From Eubacterium pyruvativorans (GTDB taxonomy: Bacteria > Bacillota > Clostridia > Peptostreptococcales > Anaerovoracaceae), in contig NZ_FNBF01000016.1 of NCBI RefSeq assembly GCF_900102225.1, positions 1 to 44,067 on the forward strand: a DNA stretch of 44,067 nt. The letters run 5' to 3'. The notes under the pieces were generated by a model, which was given only the letters and a program-made list of their open reading frames with translations, was not told the DNA's origin and did no database searches. The position numbers were made by a program, and so were the translations under genes. This document shows, piece after piece, positions 1 through 7,087 of this stretch; position 1 is the first letter of the stretch, and every line of letters starts with the position of its first letter.

Positions 1-92
1 CCGAATTCGTCACTTAGACTTTTGAACGTTCGTCCTTCCTGGACGTGAAGCTGAACGATCTTTTCCCTTAATTCAGGATCGATATCATACAT
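1..92 (-). CDS. Transposase OrfA, HTH N-terminus (partial)
   Basis: The frame starts with ATG at 92 on the minus strand and runs off the window edge after 31 residues. The visible peptide (MYDIDPELREKI at the start, then EEGR-like and SLSDEFG-like segments) resembles the first helices of the HTH domain of IS3-family OrfA proteins, which bind the ends of the element. A Shine-Dalgarno site (GGAGC) sits seven bases before the ATG. The rest of OrfA and the DDE-domain OrfB would lie beyond position 1. The family is recognised from memory of similar short N-termini. Confidence 0.55.
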   Translation of the reverse strand, partial: MYDIDPELREKIVQLHVQEGRTFKSLSDEF

Positions 93-127
93 TAGGTGCT
101 CCTTTCGATGTTACTGATATTACGGTG

Positions 128-157
128 ATTATATCAAAATGAACGACCTAATTACAA
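128..157 (-). promoter_or_regulatory. Promoter of the IS transposase
   Basis: On the minus strand a TTGTAA -35 box (152-157) lies 18 bases from a perfect TATAAT -10 box (128-133). It is about 35 bases upstream of the OrfA ATG and directs transcription away from the truncated dehydrogenase gene. Confidence 0.6.
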
Positions 158-167
158 TTTTACTGTA

Positions 168-1037
168 TCACGCCAGAATTAGTAGTCGAGTGAATGCACA
201 ACATGTTTGTCCTGAGTTGATAAAAACTGATGTTGCCGCTTCTTTGACAGCCTTCTTTGCATCGCCACTTCGCAGAAGAAGTATGGCCGATTTACCGCCC
301 ATTTCCAAAAGGGTGTGCTTCGCATTGCTACTCGTCGATAGCCCACCTATCCGCAGGCCTACCTGTGTGGATCCCGTAAAAGAAAAACACCGAATATCCG
401 GATGCGTCGCAAGATAATCCCCAAGTTCATTGCCCAAACCCGTGACTACGTTGAAAACCCCATCGGGAAGCCCGGCTTTTTTCATGAGTTTAGCAAGAAT
501 TAATGCCGAAAGGGGTGCTTTTCGACTCGGTTTAACAATGACGGTGTTCCCTGCAGCAATTGCTGGAAACGCTTTTAGTGTGATTTGATCTAATGGATAA
601 TTCCAGGGGGTCATCAGTGCGGTCACTCCATAAGGCTCTCGGCGGATAACTCCATTAGGCGTGTGCTTTTCGAAAGGGTATTGCTTTACAATTTTTGCGT
701 AATAATGTGCTTCACTGATAGAATTGTCTACTTGCCATTCTCGACAGTACTTTATTGGCATTCCGATTTCCTCTGTTATTGTATCAATGAATAATTCGGC
801 ATGTTCTTCTATCAAGTTTCCGGTGCGTTCAAGAATCAATGCTCGTTGGCATGGGTTAGAAGTGTGCCAAGAGTTGAATGCATTTCGAGCAGTTACAACG
901 GCCTTATCAACATCGGCAGGCCGGGCTTTTTCGACTTCACAAAATACATCTCCAGTAGATGGATTAGTGATCGGAAATGTGTCCGGACAGATGGTGTTAT
1001 TATTTTTCCCGCCAATGATCATCTTATATTTTTTCAA
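168..1037 (-). pseudogene. Aldehyde dehydrogenase, C-terminus removed by IS insertion
   Basis: The 289 residues match the N-terminal NAD-binding part of the ALDH superfamily (usually about 475 residues). Visible motifs are the PWNYP segment, KPS in the cofactor site, FTGST, the catalytic-base segment LEMGGKSA and the nucleophile segment INSGQTCCAFTR. The frame stops ten residues after the catalytic Cys pair, exactly at the IS3-like junction, so about 185 residues including most of the catalytic and oligomerisation regions are missing. It begins with TTG at 1037 behind AGGAGGTGA. The reading frame is otherwise intact, which suggests a recent insertion. Several residues (LLLRSGDAKKAVK, the AFTR after CC) deviate from typical family members. 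The protein is probably inactive; the original substrate cannot be told. Confidence 0.85.
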
Positions 1038-1060
1038 GGATTGTCACCTCCTATGAAGTC

Positions 1061-1105
1061 AAAGAAAAGGTCTTTCATGAAATCACTGTTATCTCACGAA
1101 AGACC
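1061..1105 (-). terminator. Hairpin with T-rich tail ahead of the dehydrogenase gene
   Basis: On the minus strand an 8-bp perfect stem (GGTCTTTC with GAAAGACC at 1098-1105 and 1069-1076), extended by 3 bp after a mismatch, is followed by TTTTCTTTG. It lies between any minus-strand upstream promoter and the dehydrogenase TTG start. It could be a leader attenuator or the terminator of an unseen short transcript. Confidence 0.5.
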
Positions 1106-1137
1106 ATCGAGTTGTGTATTACTTACACTCCTACAAT

Positions 1138-1230
1138 ATGATTTTCATTTTCCTGATCATAACATGTATTATCGGTATCATTGTTTGCCTGATTATTTTG
1201 AGAAATAAAAAAATCAATTCAAATGAATGA
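1138..1230 (+). CDS. Possible 30-residue single-span membrane peptide
   Basis: The frame from ATG 1138 to TGA 1228-1230 encodes MIFIFLIITCIIGIIVC..., about 21 strongly hydrophobic residues followed by RNKK and a polar tail. This is the pattern of small membrane proteins and of short accessory subunits of ion or amino-acid transporters. It lies upstream of, and in line with, the gene pair 1292-3534, which ends with an NhaC-type antiporter. Against it: there is no Shine-Dalgarno site before the ATG (a GTG at 1114 in frame is also possible), and TACAAT at 1132-1137 could be a -10 box that would start the transcript inside the ORF. Not a family I can name. Confidence 0.3.
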   Translation: MIFIFLIITCIIGIIVCLIILRNKKINSNE

Positions 1231-1239
1231 TGTTTATTA

Positions 1240-1275
1240 GCGGAGAATAGGGTGATAGTGCATCCTATTCTCCGC
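1240..1275 (+). promoter_or_regulatory. Perfect 12-bp hairpin just before the 1292 ribosome site
   Basis: GCGGAGAATAGG (1240-1251) and CCTATTCTCCGC (1264-1275) are exact inverted copies around a 12-base loop. No T-run follows on the plus strand. The structure ends a few bases before the AGGGGGGA ribosome-binding site of the next gene, so it may control processing or translation of the downstream pair rather than end transcription. Confidence 0.5.
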
Positions 1276-1291
1276 AATAGGGGGGAATGTT

Positions 1292-2002
1292 TTGGATAAG
1301 AGAATCAATGGTAACCGTCTTGTTAGAATGTTGGGATTGAAAGATCCCGCAAAGGAATTGATCAAGTCCTATCGTGATGGGTCATTGGCTGAGTTGTTAC
1401 CAGGTTGCTTACCCATAAAATCGAGATCGGAAAGGAGTGATTTTGAAAAAATAATTACAAACTTGGGGAAAATTGAAATTAATTTCAATTTAAGAATGGC
1501 AGTTCTATTATATCCGTTCGATGATAACGCAGCAAAATATATCTTAGAAAAATATTTCGTATCAAACTCATCAATCGAAACAATACTTAAAACGAGAAAC
1601 GAAGCGGATGAGTTCAGTTTGATCAATAATAAAATCAAGTTGAAAAGGTTTATTCATGACAATGGTTGGGAGTGCTATCATTTTCTCAATGAATATGTAA
1701 AAGCATTGAATGATGTGATGGATTTGCCGAGTTATAAATTATTGTCGAAGGACTACATGGTAAAGGAAATATTACAGCGGCGGGAAGTTATTTTTCAGGA
1801 CGATTTGAATATTGATAAAAACGAATTGGTTGATAGTGGGGTCATTGACAAGAAAAAAGTTGATCGCATCATGGATGCGTTGACATTACATTGTCAGATA
1901 GCCCCCAGTGATAACAAGTATGACATACTAATGAATAAGGCCAGGTATTACAACAAGCATCCAGTTGCAATGATGTTTAGTGGAATCCGCTGGATAAAGT
2001 GA
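1292..2002 (+). CDS. Orphan protein resembling the C-terminal half of CCA-adding enzymes
   Basis: 236 residues from TTG 1292, chosen because AGGGGGGA lies six bases upstream. I see the helical order typical of the RNA-binding half of class II tRNA nucleotidyltransferases/poly(A) polymerases: an R-x-AVLLY helix (about 67-76), a helix ending in SNSSIETIL (about 91-100), LKRFIHDNGWE (about 117-127), a middle helix, then a KNELVDSGVIDKKKVDRIMDAL segment (about 174-195) like the family's LVA.G..KG..+G..L motif. The nucleotidyltransferase head with its GG/DxD motifs is absent, so it should not add CCA by itself. It is AT-rich and its stop overlaps the start of the NhaC-like gene, implying coupled translation. 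It could be a truncated relic kept as an RNA-binding or regulatory protein; the similarity is judged by eye. Confidence 0.45.
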   Translation: MDKRINGNRLVRMLGLKDPAKELIKSYRDGSLAELLPGCLPIKSRSERSDFEKIITNLGKIEINFNLRMAVLLYPFDDNAAKYILEKYFVSNSSIETILKTRNEADEFSLINNKIKLKRFIHDNGWECYHFLNEYVKALNDVMDLPSYKLLSKDYMVKEILQRREVIFQDDLNIDKNELVDSGVIDKKKVDRIMDALTLHCQIAPSDNKYDILMNKARYYNKHPVAMMFSGIRWIK

Positions 2003-3534
2003 TTCGTCCCTGTTTATTCTTCATCGTCGAAATATTAGCAAAAATGGGGGGCTGGCTGCAGCCAGAATTAATTATGGGCAGGAGAATTCCAATTTGGCAA
2101 ATAATATTAGTAATTGCATTCATGATCGGCTCGTTAATGTACACATTGGTTGTTATGAAGGGCTATATGCATTGTGCCCTTGTGGCAGCAGGTGCGTTTG
2201 CGGCGATTATTGCTATCATTAACGGATACAAGTGGTCTTATCTGTTGAAGGGGATCATCAATAATATCACAAGTTGTATGCAAGCACTTCTCATCCTATT
2301 TACGGTTGGCATGTTGATTGGAACTTGGATTGCCGGGGGTGTCATCCAATCGATGATATATTATGGACTGATGATATTGAAACCAAGTATTTTTCTTCCA
2401 GCCGTATGCCTGATATGTGCCATTGTATCGATTGCAACAGGATCATCTTGGACTACTGCGGGTACTGTCGGACTGGCGTTCATCGGAATTGGACAGACCT
2501 TAGGTATCCCGGTCGCAATGACCGGTGGCGCTATTATTTCGGGGGCCTATTTTGGTGATAAAATGTCACCACTTTCTGATACAACAAATTTGGCACCGGC
2601 AATGGCGGGAGCCACATTGTTTGATCACATTAAACATATGATGTGGACTGTTACACCTTCCATGATCATAGCATTGATACTCTTCTCGTTTCTCGGAATG
2701 AGATTCAAGAGTAAGAGTGTAAACCTGCAATCTATTAAGGTATTACAAACGGTTCTAAAAAACAATTTTTACATATCTCCATTGTTGATTATTCCAGCCG
2801 TTTTGGTAATTGTAATGGTGGTTATGAAGGTTCCGGCTTTACCAGGACTATATGGCGGCGTTTGGCTGGGAGCAGCCTGTGCCATCATATTCCAGCATGA
2901 CTCAATTGGACATTTGGTCGGATTTGAAATGTATGAGGGGTATGTTAGCAAAACGGGAAATGATTTTGTTGATGCACTTCTCACACGTGGCGGATTATCA
3001 TCAATGTACTACTCTGGAATCTTGATGATTTGTGCGATGGTGATTGCTGGTGTACTTGACTCGTCTAATATGATGAATATTCTTTGCGAGAAAGTATTGA
3101 AGAGAACGAAAGGGACAGGATCGCTGGTTGCAACCGTATTGGTTTCGTGTATTGCATGCAACATCCTTTGTGCCGATCAATACGTTTCCATCGTTCTTCC
3201 GGGACGTATGTTCAAGGAAGAATTTGAAAATCGGCACTTGAAGCCAAAAAATCTGTCGAGATGCCTGGAGGATGCAGGTACGGTTACTTCAGCACTTGTA
3301 CCATGGTCAACATGTGGCGCATATATGTCAACAACCTTGGGCGTGGCAACTACTGCTTATGCTCCGTATGCATTCTTGAATATAATTAATCCATTGGTGT
3401 CCCTTTTCTATGGGATTACAGGCATTAGTATGGAACGAATGTCAGACGAAGAATATAATGCCATAATGGAGAAGCGCGCAAAAGAAAGAACAAGTTCGGC
3501 GGAATATCGGACTATAACAGAGGGATGGCGATGA
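1999..3534 (+). CDS. NhaC-family Na+/H+ antiporter-type membrane protein
   Basis: 511 residues, about 11-12 membrane segments. The family's landmark GSSWTTAGTVGLAFIGIG followed by GGAIISGAYFGDKMSPLSDTTNLAPA is present at about 153-200, as are the paired C-terminal motifs around NILCADQYVSIVLPGRMF and LEDAGTVTSALVPWSTCGAYMSTTLGV. Members exchange Na+ for protons, or couple malate/lactate exchange, across the cytoplasmic membrane. The longest frame starts with GTG 1999, overlapping the previous stop; ATG 2044 and ATG 2074 (MGRRIPIWQ) fit the family N-terminus better but lack good ribosome sites. It is the last gene of the AT-rich segment and is closed by a strong terminator. The substrate cannot be fixed from sequence. 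Confidence 0.88.
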   Translation: MIRPCLFFIVEILAKMGGWLQPELIMGRRIPIWQIILVIAFMIGSLMYTLVVMKGYMHCALVAAGAFAAIIAIINGYKWSYLLKGIINNITSCMQALLILFTVGMLIGTWIAGGVIQSMIYYGLMILKPSIFLPAVCLICAIVSIATGSSWTTAGTVGLAFIGIGQTLGIPVAMTGGAIISGAYFGDKMSPLSDTTNLAPAMAGATLFDHIKHMMWTVTPSMIIALILFSFLGMRFKSKSVNLQSIKVLQTVLKNNFYISPLLIIPAVLVIVMVVMKVPALPGLYGGVWLGAACAIIFQHDSIGHLVGFEMYEGYVSKTGNDFVDALLTRGGLSSMYYSGILMICAMVIAGVLDSSNMMNILCEKVLKRTKGTGSLVATVLVSCIACNILCADQYVSIVLPGRMFKEEFENRHLKPKNLSRCLEDAGTVTSALVPWSTCGAYMSTTLGVATTAYAPYAFLNIINPLVSLFYGITGISMERMSDEEYNAIMEKRAKERTSSAEYRTITEGWR

Positions 3535-3536
3535 AA

Positions 3537-3563
3537 CAGGAGGCGGTGCAGCCTCCTGTTTTT
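3537..3563 (+). terminator. Intrinsic terminator after the NhaC-like gene
   Basis: CAGGAGGC pairs with GCCTCCTG around the loop GGTGCA, followed by five T residues. It begins three bases after the stop codon and marks the border between the AT-rich segment and the GC-rich chromosome. Confidence 0.9.
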
Positions 3564-3625
3564 CGTTTCCCCCTCTCCATGAAGATCATCTTCACATTCC
3601 GATTATATTCCGCATCCGATTGCGG

Positions 3626-3634
3626 TGATATAAT
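3626..3634 (+). promoter_or_regulatory. Extended -10 promoter of the alarmone/two-component operon
   Basis: TGATATAAT fits the extended -10 consensus TGnTATAAT exactly. No good -35 box lies 17 bases upstream, as is common for extended -10 promoters. It is 12 bases before ATG 3646, so the leader would be very short if that start is used; ATG 3679 would allow a normal leader. Confidence 0.5.
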
Positions 3635-3645
3635 CAACGAAAGAA

Positions 3646-4350
3646 ATGGCTCGCAGGAAGCAGGAAAGAGAGATCGAGATGAGCGGAATGCAGGAGAGTA
3701 TATACGGATCCCATCTTCCGGAGATGGAAGCTCTGATGGAAGAAATGATGGAGGAAATCCGGCGTTTCAGGGAGGCGGAGAAAGCGAAAACCGGGCTCGA
3801 TCCGGTGGAACACTGTCTCTGCCGGATCAAGGACGAGGAGAGCATGCGGGAGAAATGCCGCAGGAAAGGGATTGCGGAGACGACGGAAAGCGCTCTGAGG
3901 GATATTCGGGACGGAATCGGGATCCGGGTGGTCTGCCCGTTTCTCAGTGACGTATACAGTGTCCGGGATCATATCCTGGGGATCCCAGGGGTTTCGGCTG
4001 TGGAGGAGAAGGACTATATCCGTAATGTGAAGAGCAACGGGTACCGGAGCCTTCACCTGATTCTGGAGCGGAATGGTTACTATATGGAGGTGCAGCTCAG
4101 GACAATTTCCATGGACACCTGGGCGGCGCTGGAACACAATATGAAGTATAAGCGGGATGTGAAAGGCCGGGAGGAACTTCTGGTGGGAGAACTGAAGCGC
4201 TGCGCGGACGAACTGGCTTCCACGGACCTCTCCATGCAGACCATCCGGGATATGATATGCCGGGAGGCGATCAAGCCGCAGGCGAGGGGTGCGGAGCAGT
4301 GGACGAGGAGCAGTGGATGCGGAGTAATGGAAGAAAGGGCTGAGAAATGA
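3646..4350 (+). CDS. Small alarmone synthetase (RelA/SpoT synthetase domain only)
   Basis: 234 residues with a single (p)ppGpp synthetase domain and no HD hydrolase, TGS or ACT part, the layout of YjbM/YwaC-type small alarmone synthetases that transfer pyrophosphate from ATP to GDP/GTP. Visible motifs: RIKDEESMREKCRRKG for ATP binding (about 60-75), DGIGIRVVCPF, the DYIRNVKSNGYRSLHLI substrate loop (about 125-141), EVQLRTISMDTWAALEHNMKYK (about 146-167) with the catalytic Glu. The helix after it is shorter than in full RSH proteins. ATG 3679 (MSGMQES), behind AGGAAAGAG, is an equally good start. Its end overlaps the response regulator start by 4 bases (ATGA), so alarmone synthesis and two-component signalling share one transcript. 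Confidence 0.9.
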   Translation: MARRKQEREIEMSGMQESIYGSHLPEMEALMEEMMEEIRRFREAEKAKTGLDPVEHCLCRIKDEESMREKCRRKGIAETTESALRDIRDGIGIRVVCPFLSDVYSVRDHILGIPGVSAVEEKDYIRNVKSNGYRSLHLILERNGYYMEVQLRTISMDTWAALEHNMKYKRDVKGREELLVGELKRCADELASTDLSMQTIRDMICREAIKPQARGAEQWTRSSGCGVMEERAEK

Positions 4351-5027
4351 AGCTTCTCTTAGCGGAGGATACCGCCGGTCTGAACCGGGCGGTGACGAAG
4401 ATGCTGGAACTGAATGGTTATGAGGTGGATGCCGTCGGGGACGGGCAGGCGGCGCTGGAGAAGCTGCATGAGGACAGTTACGACGGCATTATTCTGGACA
4501 TTATGATGCCGAAGGTGGACGGCCTGGCGGTGCTGAAGGACCTGCGGGAGCGGGGAAACACTGTGCCGGTGCTGCTGTTGACGGCAAAATCCGAAGTGGA
4601 TGACCGGGTCGCAGGACTGGATGCGGGGGCGGACGATTACCTGCCGAAACCTTTTGCCATGAAGGAACTCCTGGCCCGGGTCAGTAGTATCACCCGGCGG
4701 GCCCGGACGTACAACCGGAAAACGGTTCGGTTCGGGGATGTGGAGCTGGACGGGGAAACCTTCGCCATGACGGCGGCCAACGGGGTGCGGCTTTCTGTCA
4801 AGGAATTTGAATTGATGTACACCCTGATGACGAATCCGGATCTGGATCTTTCCACCGGCTATCTCCTGGAACACATCTGGGGAGATGAGCCGGAGGCCCG
4901 GGAGGACACGCTTTGGCTGTATATTTCCTATCTGCGGAGTAAGCTGCAGGCTGTGGGCTCTTCTGTCACTATCAGCGGGGAGCAGGGGGGCAGCTTCCGG
5001 ATCCGGGGCGGCGGAGATGCAGAATGA
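4347..5027 (+). CDS. OmpR-family response regulator
   Basis: 226 residues. Receiver domain 1-115 with acidic pair E7/D8, phosphoacceptor D51 (LDIMMP), T79 and K101 (LPKPF), then a winged-helix DNA-binding domain (about 125-222) with the LSVKEFELMYTLM and LWLYISYLRSKL segments. It should be phosphorylated by the kinase encoded immediately downstream and then bind promoter DNA. The start ATG overlaps the stop of the alarmone synthetase, and its own stop overlaps the kinase ATG by 4 bases. Its target genes are not visible. Confidence 0.95.
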   Translation: MKLLLAEDTAGLNRAVTKMLELNGYEVDAVGDGQAALEKLHEDSYDGIILDIMMPKVDGLAVLKDLRERGNTVPVLLLTAKSEVDDRVAGLDAGADDYLPKPFAMKELLARVSSITRRARTYNRKTVRFGDVELDGETFAMTAANGVRLSVKEFELMYTLMTNPDLDLSTGYLLEHIWGDEPEAREDTLWLYISYLRSKLQAVGSSVTISGEQGGSFRIRGGGDAE

Positions 5028-6274
5028 ATGAACGGGAAATCGAAAAACTGAGAAAGCGATTTATCATGATCGCCATGCTTTCCTTCCTGATTGTGACGAT
5101 GGTGATCGGCGGCGCAGCCTATTTTGTGACGTACTTCACCTCCAGGAATCTCATCCGGGATACGCTGGACAAGATCACGGCGGCAGAGGGGAACGAAGTC
5201 AGCCTGCGCTCTGGGGACGACAGCGCCCGGGAGCCCCGCCTGACCGATGTGTTCCGGCGGACGTCCGGGTTCCGGTTTTATTTTGTCGCTGTCCTCAACA
5301 GCGAGGGGAAGATCACTTCGTTCCGCACTTCCATGCCGGTAGAGGACAAGGCACTCTACACCGGATACGCAAAGAAGCTCCGGAAGGCCAACGGGAAGAT
5401 CCGCCTCGGCCGGTACGGGAAGTATTACTTCCAGGTGAAGAAACGTTCCGGCGGCCTTGTTGTTGCCGTGCTGGACTGCGGTCAGGAAGTGGATATGCTT
5501 TCGCGGCTGCTGTATATCATTCTGATGGTCAGTGCTGCGGGTCTTCTGGGCACTTTCTTCATTGTGCGTGCCCTGTCGAAACGTGCGGTGCAGCCGGAGA
5601 TTGAGATCAACCGGCGACAGAAACAATTCATCACCGACGCCAGTCATGAGCTGAAGACCCCGCTGGCGGTGATCCGGGCCAATACGGAGCTGGAGCAGAT
5701 GATGAACGGGGAGAATGAGTGGAATCAGTCGACGATCGAGCAAGTGGACCGGATGAACGGTCTGATTCAGAATCTGGTGATGATCACCCGGGCTCAGGAA
5801 CAGGAGAACAGCGGGGAAGCGGAGCCGGTGGATGCGGCGCAGGCGGTGCGGGAGTCGGTGGAGCCGTACCGGAGCCTGGCGCTTCAGCAGCAGAAGGCGC
5901 TCCGGGAGGAGATTCCAGACTCTCTCGCTGTGACGGCGGACGGCAGCCGGATCCGGCAGCTGACGACGATTCTGGTGGACAATGCCCTGAAGTACTGCGA
6001 CGACGGGGGAACGATTTTCGTCCGGCTGGCAGGGACAAAAAAAGACCGGGGCATCGTTCTCACCGTCTCCAACAGCTTCGCAGCGGGGGAAACCGTGGAC
6101 TATGCCCGGTTCTTTGATCGTTTTTATCGTGCGGATTCATCCCACAGCATCGATCACGGCGGGTACGGCATCGGACTTTCCATTGCGGAGAGCATCTGCA
6201 GCCGATACCATGGAAGTATCCGTGCGGACTGGAAGGACAGCATGATCTCCTTCCGCTGCGTGCTGTACCTGTAG
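5024..6274 (+). CDS. Membrane sensor histidine kinase
   Basis: 416 residues. Two membrane segments (about 12-36 and 163-183) frame an extracytoplasmic sensor region of about 125 residues rich in Arg/Lys with no domain I recognise. The dimerisation/phosphoacceptor motif ITDASHELKTPLAVIRAN holds H208; the N-box is at N320 (LVDNALKYC); a degenerate G1/F region (TVSNSFA... FFDRFYRAD) and a GYGIGLSIAE G2 box follow. No clear HAMP domain is seen between the second membrane segment and the H-box. It is the partner of the upstream regulator. A strong terminator follows 63 bases after the stop. Confidence 0.95.
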   Translation: MNEREIEKLRKRFIMIAMLSFLIVTMVIGGAAYFVTYFTSRNLIRDTLDKITAAEGNEVSLRSGDDSAREPRLTDVFRRTSGFRFYFVAVLNSEGKITSFRTSMPVEDKALYTGYAKKLRKANGKIRLGRYGKYYFQVKKRSGGLVVAVLDCGQEVDMLSRLLYIILMVSAAGLLGTFFIVRALSKRAVQPEIEINRRQKQFITDASHELKTPLAVIRANTELEQMMNGENEWNQSTIEQVDRMNGLIQNLVMITRAQEQENSGEAEPVDAAQAVRESVEPYRSLALQQQKALREEIPDSLAVTADGSRIRQLTTILVDNALKYCDDGGTIFVRLAGTKKDRGIVLTVSNSFAAGETVDYARFFDRFYRADSSHSIDHGGYGIGLSIAESICSRYHGSIRADWKDSMISFRCVLYL

Positions 6275-6337
6275 TCCGGTCCGCAGGACAAAAAAAGAAT
6301 CAAGCCGGCGGGCGGCAAAGGATAATCTTGAAAGCGG

Positions 6338-6367
6338 GGGAACCGGCAGCGCCGGTTCCCTCTTTTT
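6338..6367 (+). terminator. Terminator of the alarmone/two-component operon
   Basis: GGGAACCGGC pairs perfectly with GCCGGTTCCC around AGC, followed by TCTTTTT. Confidence 0.9.
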
Positions 6368-6408
6368 GATGATGGAGAGAAGAGGTGGGGGTGCGGTGGA
6401 TGGGTGGG

Positions 6409-6878
6409 GTGCGGAATTCAATTATTTTCGTATTTCGCATCTGACTTGCTTCGGTTTCAATCCGGCTGAGAGGTGGCCGGAAAGTCGCAGGTGCGGAAAG
6501 GTAGAAAATTTCAGTTTCGCACCCGGTCCGGTGCAGTCAGGAATTGATTAATCGACGATGATTATTTACGGGAGAATAAGGATACAAAAGCATTTGATAA
6601 TATGCGTCCGCTTGAAAGGCTGATCACTTTCGATGAAGATACTGAGGTGGTATGTTCGATGCGTTTGGATGTGTATCCAAGTCGCTGAATATTCTTCCGT
6701 CATCGAGAGGTGCGAAAAGGAGCATTTCGGTCCATTCCGCACCTTCATGCGGCCGGTGAATATATAATTCAAGATTTAATTTGATTTTCGCACCCGATCT
6801 GGCGTGTTTCAGGTGCGAAAACGAGAAAAAGGGCGATTCCGCACCTTGCATCAATATACAATCTTGATTCGTATACAA
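6409..6878 (+). repeat. GTGCG-box element, copy A
   Basis: No gene lies between 6274 and 7088. This stretch carries GTGCG boxes (>) and their inverse CGCAC (<) starting at 6409>, 6436<(CGCAT), 6491>, 6518<, 6710>, 6738<, 6789<, 6813>, 6840<, then a TCGTATACAA box at 6869. The same order and nearly the same spacing occur in copies B (25398) and C (39984). The first eight boxes form four convergent arm pairs plus one extra, each pair 22-23 bases apart. Upstream (6384-6413) is a G-rich degenerate repeat; downstream is a second TTGTATACAA box (6930-6939) and a minisatellite. Confidence 0.85.
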
Positions 6879-6943
6879 AAGGCTGTCCTTTTGCCCTAAT
6901 TCGTTATGCATGAGCAGCAGAATCGCGATTTGTATACAATATA

Positions 6944-7008
6944 CCCGCAGTCACAGCGCCCGTTCTGCCGCCCGCAAGTCCGCCCGCAGTCACAGCGCCC
7001 GTTCTGCC
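6944..7008. repeat. 39-bp GC-rich tandem duplication after copy A
   Basis: CCCGCAGTCACAGCGCCC and the eight following bases occur at 6944 and again at 6983, a period of 39, with a degenerate CCCGCAAGTCCG in between. It lies between the last ATACAA box of element A and the aminotransferase terminator. Elements B and C are followed by unrelated GC-rich repeats in the same place. Confidence 0.8.
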
Positions 7009-7032
7009 CGACCACCGCCGCCCGCCTGGCCG

Positions 7033-7068
7033 GAAATGAAAACGCACTCCGCATTTCTGCGGGGTGCG
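7033..7068 (-). terminator. Terminator of the aminotransferase gene
   Basis: On the minus strand CGCAC-C-CCGCA pairs with TGCGG-A-GTGCG (one mismatch) around GAAA, followed by TTTTCATTTC. It lies 20 bases after the stop codon. Confidence 0.8.
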
Positions 7069-7087
7069 CTGCTTATAGGGGTCTGGC

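Larger units (their letters stand above)
1..170 (-). mobile_element. Left-edge fragment of an IS3-like insertion sequence
   Basis: Only the 5' end of the element, read on the minus strand, lies inside the window. It abuts the aldehyde dehydrogenase reading frame at about 170, where the sequence becomes TGATACAG; IS3-family ends usually begin with TG. It carries a promoter (128-157), a Shine-Dalgarno site and the first 31 codons of an OrfA-like transposase. The other end and any target duplication lie outside the window, so the family call rests on the OrfA start alone. Confidence 0.6.

Noticed and set aside
6409-6878. GTGCG-box element as a retron, group II intron or IS relic
   Set aside because: No reverse transcriptase, transposase fragment, terminal repeats or intron domain V-like sequence seen at any of the three copies.
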